The translations under genes were made by a program, and so were the position numbers. Shown here one piece after another: positions 58,701 to 64,000 of a stretch of 64,000 nt of DNA (the first letter of the stretch is position 1; the number at the start of each line of letters is the position of its first letter). This DNA comes from Magnaporthiopsis rhizophila (Eukaryota; Ascomycota; Sordariomycetes; Magnaporthales; Magnaporthaceae). The notes under the pieces are model-generated. The model was not told the origin of the DNA. It searched no databases and saw only the letters and a list, made by a program, of their open reading frames with translations. Where the stretch lies: positions 219,551 through 283,550 of the forward strand of contig PYSS01000037.1 in the NCBI GenBank assembly GCA_003049465.1, given 5' to 3'.

Positions 58701-60905
58701 CGGAAAAGGACAGCGGGGATGTACCTCCGAAGAGGCGGAGGCTAGATGTAGACGGCAAGGAGAAGAAACCAAAGATCACGCCCGCCCCTGACGATCGCCT
58801 ACCGAAGTCGGCTGCACAGCACGATGCCGTGACAAAGGCACGCCGGGACCACGACGTTGGAGATCGCACAGAACCCCTCAAGAGCAAAAAGCCCGAGGTG
58901 GCGCGCGCACGAAAAGAGTCGGTCAAGGCTGCTTCTCTCGAAAAGAATGTCCGCATCAAATCCGAGGATGTGGATGTCGAGATGCGCGATGCCGGCCAGC
59001 CCGTGGAAGAGCGCGAGACTAAACCACCTCAAAACAAGACAGACTCCAAGGTCGTCCGTACCGAAACCGAATCTCGAGCCGCGTCGCAGGCGGAAGCCCG
59101 GGCTCGGTCAGAGGCTCGGGCGCAGGCGGAAGCCCGAGCCCGAGCGGATGCCCAGGCAAAGGCTGAAGCTGATGCTCTGGAAGAAGCTAAGTGCAGAGAA
59201 GAGGAGGAGGACAGACGTTTAGCCGAGGAAGAGAAGCGCAAACAAAAGGAGGAGAGGGACCGGAGGCGGCGCGAGGAGGAAGAGAGGCGCCAGCGCGAAG
59301 CCGACGAAGCGGAGAAACGACTCAAGGCTGAGCAGGAAGAAAGGGAGCGCAAGCGCAAAGAGGAGGAAGAGCGGAAGCGCTTGGCAGAGGAGGAGAAGAG
59401 GCGGAAAGAGGAAGAGCGGAAACGTCTGGCGGAGGAGGAACAGAAGCGAAAAGAGGAGGAGGAGCGGAAACGGGAGGAGGAGGAAGAAAAGCGGCGGCAG
59501 GCCGAGGCCGAGGCCCAGAGGCTGCGGGAGCTGGAGGAAGAGCGGAAACGACAGGAAGAGGAAGAACGCAAGCGCCAGGAGCAACTCGAGAGAGAGGCTG
59601 CGGAAGAGGCGCGGAGAAAGAGGGAGGAGGAGGAGGAGCGGCGCAAAGAACAGGAGCGGGTCCGGGAGGCCGAGAGGCGGCGGGCGGCTCGGGAGGCGGA
59701 GCAACGTCGGCTGTTCTTGGAACAGGAAGCGCGCCGGCTCGACAAGCTGCCTCCGCTGCTGCGCTGGCTAGATGGATGCGCAAACCCAAAAACCCCCGAG
59801 ATCGCCCAAAAGTTCAGCATGATGCAGGGTGTCCGGTACGATTGCATCCGGCCCGAGGCAACCGGAACCCCTGGCGGCAGGGAACAATGGCTCCTCAACA
59901 CACAGGTTGCGCTCCTGCTTGGGGAAAAGGACTTGGAACTGTCACGCTACACTGCGTGGGAGCGAATCCCCGCCTCGAGGATAGCGAAGATCATCATCTG
60001 GAGGATGGAGGGCGACCGGTACGCCATGACTGCGCAAAACCTTCACGATCTCGGTCTGCAACTGCCTGGATACTACTGTGGCGAGGACCCCGAGAGGCTG
60101 GCTTACCGGACCATCGAGCGCCTCCGCCAAGAAGCCTTGGAGCGATTTTTGGAGATGGACATGTTCTTCGTCAAGGTCAGTACAGCAGAGATGCATAACT
60201 TGGTGTTTGTGTTGTCTTGGGAGAACTTGACTGACAGTGTTGCGCTCTTCGCGCTACCAGGCCTCCGAGTTGATGTTCATCGTGCCCAACATCGCCCACC
60301 TCAGCAACGTCAGGCTTACAATGGCGTACAGAGAGCTTCCCGAGAACGAGTCGCTCAAGTGGGAGTCCTGCCACAAGTGGAAGATCGACCCGGACGCGAA
60401 CAGGTTCTACGGGTTTGCGCCAGGCAAAAAGTACTATCTGAACGGCGTTATGGTCGAGGAGCAGAGGCCCGGCCTCAGCGCCGTCAGCAAGACTCCATTC
60501 CCCGAGCATCGCGTCCCGAGGCGCGGGACGGTGGTGGTGTCCCCGGACGACCCGGAATACGCTCGCCACTGCCTGGATCAAGGACTCGAGCACCTCATAC
60601 AGGGCAGGCAATCCACCCCCTCTCCTTTAGTCAACGGCGCTTCGTCCCCGCCCATGCCAGCCACAAGCGGCAACACCGCACCGCGGTCATCCGCGGACGA
60701 AGCCGGCGGCGATGGGTCACGACCAATGGCACACGTGAACGGCACCGTGCCAAGTCCCGACGTGTCACAAAACCCACAGGTCCCGTCATCGCCATTGTCA
60801 CCGACGGCGAGACCAGCTACCACAATGGCCGAGCCAAGGCAGGACCCCGAGCCGTTGGTGAACGGCATAAACGGCACCGTAAACGGTACGGGGAGCTCCA
60901 GCTGA
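55715..60905 (+). CDS. Hos4-like ankyrin-repeat protein, putative Set3-complex subunit
   Basis: Exons 55715-60175 and 60261-60905 encode 1701 residues. Residues 1-430 are basic, His/Gln/Ser-rich and disordered. Ankyrin repeats follow: GQTFLARACARGEYDTAKQ, AGNTPLQIASINGYEDIVKLLIDAGC, DTPLLDAVENGHVEVVRLLLDAGV, and after a linker DKTLRMAAGKGDEETVM and EFSTPMLAAIGQENIKVVELLL. A Ser/Lys-rich stretch leads to a 200-residue Glu/Arg/Lys helix (about 1125-1342). An ordered C-terminal domain begins LPPLLRWLDGCANPKTPEIA. It contains LGEKDLELSRYTAWERIP and crosses the intron with MFFVK-ASELMFIVP. Ankyrin repeats with this C-terminal domain resemble Hos4, a subunit of the yeast Set3 histone deacetylase complex; the assignment is by family layout. 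The intron has a GTCAGT donor and phase 0. Confidence 0.8.
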
Positions 60906-61525
60906 GGACTAACGCCGCCATGAAACCGCCATGTATGAGCCATGATGTTTGTGTTTCCTTGTTGTCTTTTGTTCTTTTCCAGGGACGGGCCCGTGGGCTG
61001 TAAACTTGCCTGCCCTTTGTATCTATACACATGTGTCCTACCTACCAACGTACACATAAGCGCTACGATGATGAGTCGGAAGATGGACGCTCGACCGCTT
61101 TGCTCACGAGGGGAGCTATTCCGTAGTTTGCTACTACACACCATCTACGCCTGCAGTCTTGTTCTCTTTTGTTATGAAAGCCAATAACAGAGATATCCCA
61201 ACGGAATTTTTTTTTTTCCCTCAAGGTATCAAACTTGGTGATTCTGCCACGCATGCCTCTACCTGTAGTTGCTTACCTATGCCGTAAGGCCTGAGTAGTG
61301 GGGCGCTCAGTGACATCAGAAACACATTTTCCACCAGCCGGTTTAGCCCCACAAATTTCTTCACCACATGAGCGCCCGCTTAAACGACGACCACCACCAC
61401 GACGAGGCCATCTGCTAGTTTGCTCACAGTCTGAACGGCAAGCAGAGCATATCGGTATCTCGCTAGAGGGAGAATACAAAGAAGCAAGTGATTAACCGGC
61501 CGCGGTCGCAACTAAAGCAGCAGCC
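60906..61525. other. intergenic between Hos4-like and Rbg1 genes
   Basis: About 620 bp, no gene seen; contains a CCTACCTACC motif at 61038-61047 in the 3' region of the Hos4-like gene. Confidence 0.55.
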
Positions 61526-63236
61526 ATGTCGACAACAGTTGAGAAGGTAAGGCAGCCTGGGGTAGATCGCACGGGGACCTAAACCAGTCGGGCCGCGGCC
61601 CTTCTCGGGAGCGCGCGCCGGCAGAGATGCGCCTACTAACGATTCACCGTGCGCGACATCTAGATCAAAGAGGTCGAGGCCGAAGTAAGCCCCCCAAATC
61701 CCCGACAGCAGACGCTTGCGCGAGGTCACCATGGCTGAAGCATCTGGACCACCCCACCCTCCCCCTCCGTCCGTCCCGTGTAGATGGCCCGTACCCAGAA
61801 GAACAAGGCAACGTCGTATCACCTGGGCCAGCTCAAGGCCAAGCTGGCCAAACTCAAGCGCGAGCTCCTGACGCCATCCGGAGGCGGCGGCGGCGGCGGC
61901 GCAGGCTTCGACGTGGCGAGGACCGGAGTCGCCAGCGTTGGATTCATTGGCTTCCCCTCGGTCGGCAAGAGCACGCTGATGAGCCGGCTGACGGGCCAAC
62001 ATTCCGAGGCGGCCGCGTACGAGTTCACCACCCTGACCTCGGTACCAGGGCAGGTCGTGTACAACGGTACGTAACCGCCGAGTTTAGTTGGTCATTCTTC
62101 CTTTACAAGCCAGCCAGACTCGCCCGCTGACTGTTGACGGGCGGCGCTGGCACGCACACATGCACACCATCCAGGCGCTCCGCTTCAAATCATCGATCTG
62201 CCCGGAATTATCGAGGGCGCAAAGGACGGACGCGGTCGTGGTCGCCAGGTCATCGCAGTCGCCAAGACGTGCCACCTGATCTTCATCGTGCTCGACGTCA
62301 ACAAGCCCCTGACGGACAAGCGCGTGATCGAGACGGAGCTCGAGGGCTTCGGCATCCGGATCAACAAGTCGCCGCCCAACATCACGGTCAAGAAGAAGGA
62401 CAAGGGCGGGCTGAACATCACCAGTACCCAGCCGCTCACGCACATCGACCACGACGAGATCAAGGCCGTCATGTCCGAGTACCGCATCAACTCGGCCGAC
62501 ATTGCCATCCGTTGCGATGCCACGGTCGACGATCTGATCGACGTGATCGAGGCCAGGAGCCGAAGCTACATTCCCGTCGTTTATGTGCTCAACAAGATCG
62601 ACGCCATCAGCATAGAGGAGCTCGATCTGCTATACCGTATCCCCAACTCGGTGCCCATCAGCTCCGAACACGGCTGGAACATAGACGAGCTCATGGAGGC
62701 CATGTAAGGCTGAAAGCGATCATTCCTTCCTACCTTGCCCTCTCGGCCTTTGCTAATATGTGGTTCTTGTGTGTGCAGGTGGGAGAAGCTAAACCTTGTG
62801 CGCGTATACACCAAGCCCAAGGGCAAACTGCCCGACTACTCACAGCCCGTGGTGCTCCGTTCTTCCAAATGCACCGTGGAGGACTTTGTAAGTGTGAAGC
62901 TGGGGCGGTCGCTCGAGAGAAGTCTGCTACTTACAGACTAGCCACGTGCTGCTTGCTTGAACGTGCGTGTCGAATGCCTCGTCTTGCTGACGCTTCAACC
63001 TCCAGTGTAACGCGATTCACCGAAGCATCGTTGACCAGTTCAAGACAGCCATTGTGTATGGGAAATCTGTCAAGCACCAGCCGCAAAGGGTGGGCCTTGG
63101 CCATGAGCTGGCCGACGAAGACATCGGTACGTGTTGCTCCTCTTTAACTGCCAGTCTTGGCTGTTATTGGCGCGAAGAGGAGTGTCTAACCTCTGGGCAA
63201 CATTTTGTGAGTTTAGTGACTATTGTCAAGCGGTGA
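61526..63236 (+). CDS. rbg1: Rbg1/DRG1 developmentally regulated GTP-binding protein
   Basis: This is a ribosome-associated Obg-class GTPase that helps translation elongation with its DFRP/Tma46 partner. Seven exons, 61526-61546, 61664-61684, 61784-62066, 62175-62703, 62779-62887, 63006-63126 and 63217-63236, encode 367 residues, the length of animal DRG1. The first two coding exons are each 21 nt (MSTTVEK and IKEVEAE). Motifs: G1 GFPSVGKST, G3 DLPGIIEGA, G4 NKID, and a C-terminal TGS domain (VYTKPKGKLPDYSQPVVL..CTVEDFC..) ending GHELADEDIVTIVKR. A Gly-rich loop GGGGGGGAGFDV precedes G1. All phases agree and splice sites are canonical (GTAAGT/GTACGT types). The identity is secure. Confidence 0.96.
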
Positions 63237-64000
63237 TTTGCATATTTCTGGGCCAAGTGTCTGTAGACACGCCACCATTCACGGGACTTGGAATACGCCG
63301 GCAAGGCCGCAGACAGCCCTCAGCATGACGAAGTCACAGCCAGTAGGTAGGTATGTACAAAGTACAGGAGATGGGCAAGTAGGGGTGAACGCAGGTGGCT
63401 ACGGATACGACCACAGGCTGCTCGCTACCTTTGATCTTGGTCTGTTACACACGTGGGCACCTCCCTACCAACTTGTGGGGGATCGATATCTCGACTTCAT
63501 GAGCCCTCCGGCCTCGGAAGCGGTTCTCCGCCTCGCGAGCCTGATCTGGAACATTGGTATAGAGCTTCTTTGAAGACAGAAACAGGAAAATCCATGGGCG
63601 GTTCATGCAGCACACACGATTGTGCCCCAGGCATTTCCCCTGTTCACGTACCACCGCACAGGCGCCCATGCAGAGCATCGGACCCCCATTTAATAAGTCA
63701 AAAACAAATCGGCAAACAAGCAAACAAAAAGAAATCAGGTATCATGCAGCGACTGACTGGAGGCCTGGCCACATGGATTACAGGTGGTATATGGAACAGC
63801 CGCTAGCGCTGCTATATGCAGGGATGGCAGGCTGGCGAAGAGGAGGGGGCGTCCAAAAAAGTACTCTCTCGAGTAACTCTGGACGATACGAGGGCACGGC
63901 GCCGTCCCAGATTTTTTTTGCATGGGGATCGGCTTACAAGACATCATACCTCGGTATGTATGTACCTACGTACAGCTCCTCCCACGATACGGAAGGAGGG
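63237..64000. other. intergenic to window end
   Basis: No gene seen. AGTAGGTAGGTATGTAC at 63343-63358 and GTATGTATGTACCTACGTAC at 63954-63974 are further members of the tetranucleotide motif class. Confidence 0.5.

Overview
The window is nuclear DNA of a filamentous ascomycete, most likely a Sordariomycete. The genes are split by short introns (about 50-120 nt) with GTRNGT donors and CTRAC-like branch sites. CDS third positions are C-rich. The protein families are typical of that group: a fungal cAMP-dependent kinase with a Gln-rich leader, an RTA1 transporter-like protein, a Ccg-6-like cell-wall protein, a Hos4-like ankyrin protein and a fungal CorA-like protein. There is no operon structure, no mobile element and no biosynthetic cluster.

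Layout from left to right. 0-5 kb: the 3' part of DNA ligase I (+) and a CorA-like membrane protein (-). 6.5-12 kb: PKA catalytic subunit (-) and a VIP36-type cargo lectin (-). 12.4-17.7 kb: Tim13 (+), an NSRP1-like splicing factor (-) and a C2H2 zinc-finger regulator (-). 17.7-22.2 kb: a gene-poor stretch leading into a Ccg-6-like GPI cell-wall gene (+). 24.5-31.4 kb: an RTA1-family 7-TM protein (+), a patatin-like lipase (-) and the COPII GTPase Sar1 (-). 32.8-35 kb: an acidic nuclear-type protein (-). 35-40.7 kb: a second gene-poor stretch. 40.7-46 kb: F1 ATP synthase delta subunit (+), a Cys-rich/Gln-rich frame interrupted by three TAG codons (+) and an isochorismatase-fold hydrolase (+). 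46.5-53.7 kb: a conserved fungal protein of unknown role (-), an SGNH esterase (-), a Dfg10/SRD5A3-like polyprenal reductase (+) and an ALKBH6-like dioxygenase (-). 55.7-63.2 kb: a Hos4-like Set3-complex candidate (+) and the translational GTPase Rbg1/DRG1 (+).

Most of these are housekeeping genes for replication, secretion (Sar1, cargo lectin, dolichol synthesis), mitochondria (Tim13, ATP synthase delta), signalling (PKA), chromatin and translation. They are neighbours without obvious shared function. I rebuilt splice models by hand from donor/acceptor sites, reading phase and family conservation. Where two models are possible I say so. The most unusual element is the 42.3-44.3 kb frame. It stays open for about 667 codons except for three stops, all TAG, and has a strong hairpin directly before the second one. 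No previously undescribed system could be demonstrated from the sequence alone.
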